From the NCBI GenBank assembly GCA_003142185.1, contig PLOR01000021.1, forward strand, positions 62,001 through 126,000: a stretch of 64,000 nt of DNA. The letters run 5' to 3'. Shown in pieces: positions 63,996 through 64,000 of this stretch. Below the pieces are notes generated by a model. It was not told the origin of the DNA and searched no databases. It was given only the letters and a program-made list of their open reading frames with translations. The translations under genes were made by a program, and so were the position numbers. Numbering within the stretch: the first letter of the stretch is position 1; each line of letters opens with the position of its first letter. Source of the stretch: Bryobacterales bacterium (GTDB lineage Bacteria > Acidobacteriota > Terriglobia > Bryobacterales > Bryobacteraceae).

Positions 63996-64000
63996 TGGGA

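Overview
The window looks like a chromosomal segment of an acidobacterium close to Solibacter/Bryobacterales. This rests on lineage-flavoured families: a C-terminal domain of the TIGR03437 (Solibacter) type on an NHL-repeat protein, a VWFA-related protein of the TIGR03436 type, a TIGR03790 protein, an SBBP-repeat surface protein, and a TPR protein with the conserved N-terminal module seen in acidobacterial sensor-like proteins. The sequence is visibly G+C-rich and many starts are GTG or TTG. No search was run; family names come from reading motifs.

Layout. (1) 1-6.7 kb: two large secreted beta-propeller proteins on the minus strand and a membrane TPR protein on the plus strand. (2) 6.7-11.4 kb: housekeeping genes (tRNA-Arg, purD, mnmG, rsmG). 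A VapBC-like PIN toxin/antitoxin pair sits between purD and the tRNA, next to a second copy of the purD 3' end. (3) 11.5-15 kb: a GH29 fucosidase, a HEPN/MNT (HepT/MntA) pair and a sulfatase-fold protein that has lost its catalytic residues. (4) 15-38 kb: glycan genes. These are two GT2-methyltransferase fusions, nadE, a heptose-type set (DegT aminotransferase, HldA-like kinase, GmhB), a GT9 heptosyltransferase, two GT-C membrane proteins, stand-alone methyltransferases, a TylF-like methyltransferase, a TIGR03790 protein, a polyprenyl-phosphate sugar transferase, an outer-membrane barrel, two GT4 enzymes and a TlpA-like thioredoxin. (5) 38.6-43.6 kb: a single-chain restriction-modification enzyme of the type ISP/IIG kind, a tandem array of about 192-bp hairpin-rich repeats and a broken TIGR03436 gene. 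(6) 43.6-52.3 kb: a second surface-glycan block. A minus-strand operon encodes a small membrane protein, a PilZ-like protein, a WecA-like enzyme, a second polyprenyl-phosphate sugar transferase, a GT2 and WecB; a plus-strand GT4-flippase pair lies next to it. (7) 52.3-64 kb: fatty-acid desaturase, FAH-family hydrolase, a second tRNA-Arg, a four-gene ECF sigma/anti-sigma/HEAT-repeat operon, an NYN-LOTUS RNA-binding protein, a Cys/Met-metabolism PLP enzyme and a GT2-methyltransferase-methyltransferase operon.

How the parts fit. Most of the window builds, methylates, exports or anchors a surface polysaccharide. WecA-type and two WcaJ-type enzymes can each start a lipid-linked glycan, WecB supplies UDP-ManNAc, GT2/GT4/GT9 enzymes extend, the flippase exports, and the barrel protein may sit at the outer membrane. 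Scattered among these genes are toxin-antitoxin pairs, a restriction enzyme, gene fragments and at least three families of hairpin repeats, so the region seems to be rearranged often. The most informative signals are the duplicated purD end beside the toxin-antitoxin pair, the twin-hairpin repeat family with compensatory stem changes, and the two inverted copies of a 145-bp element with terminal inverted repeats.
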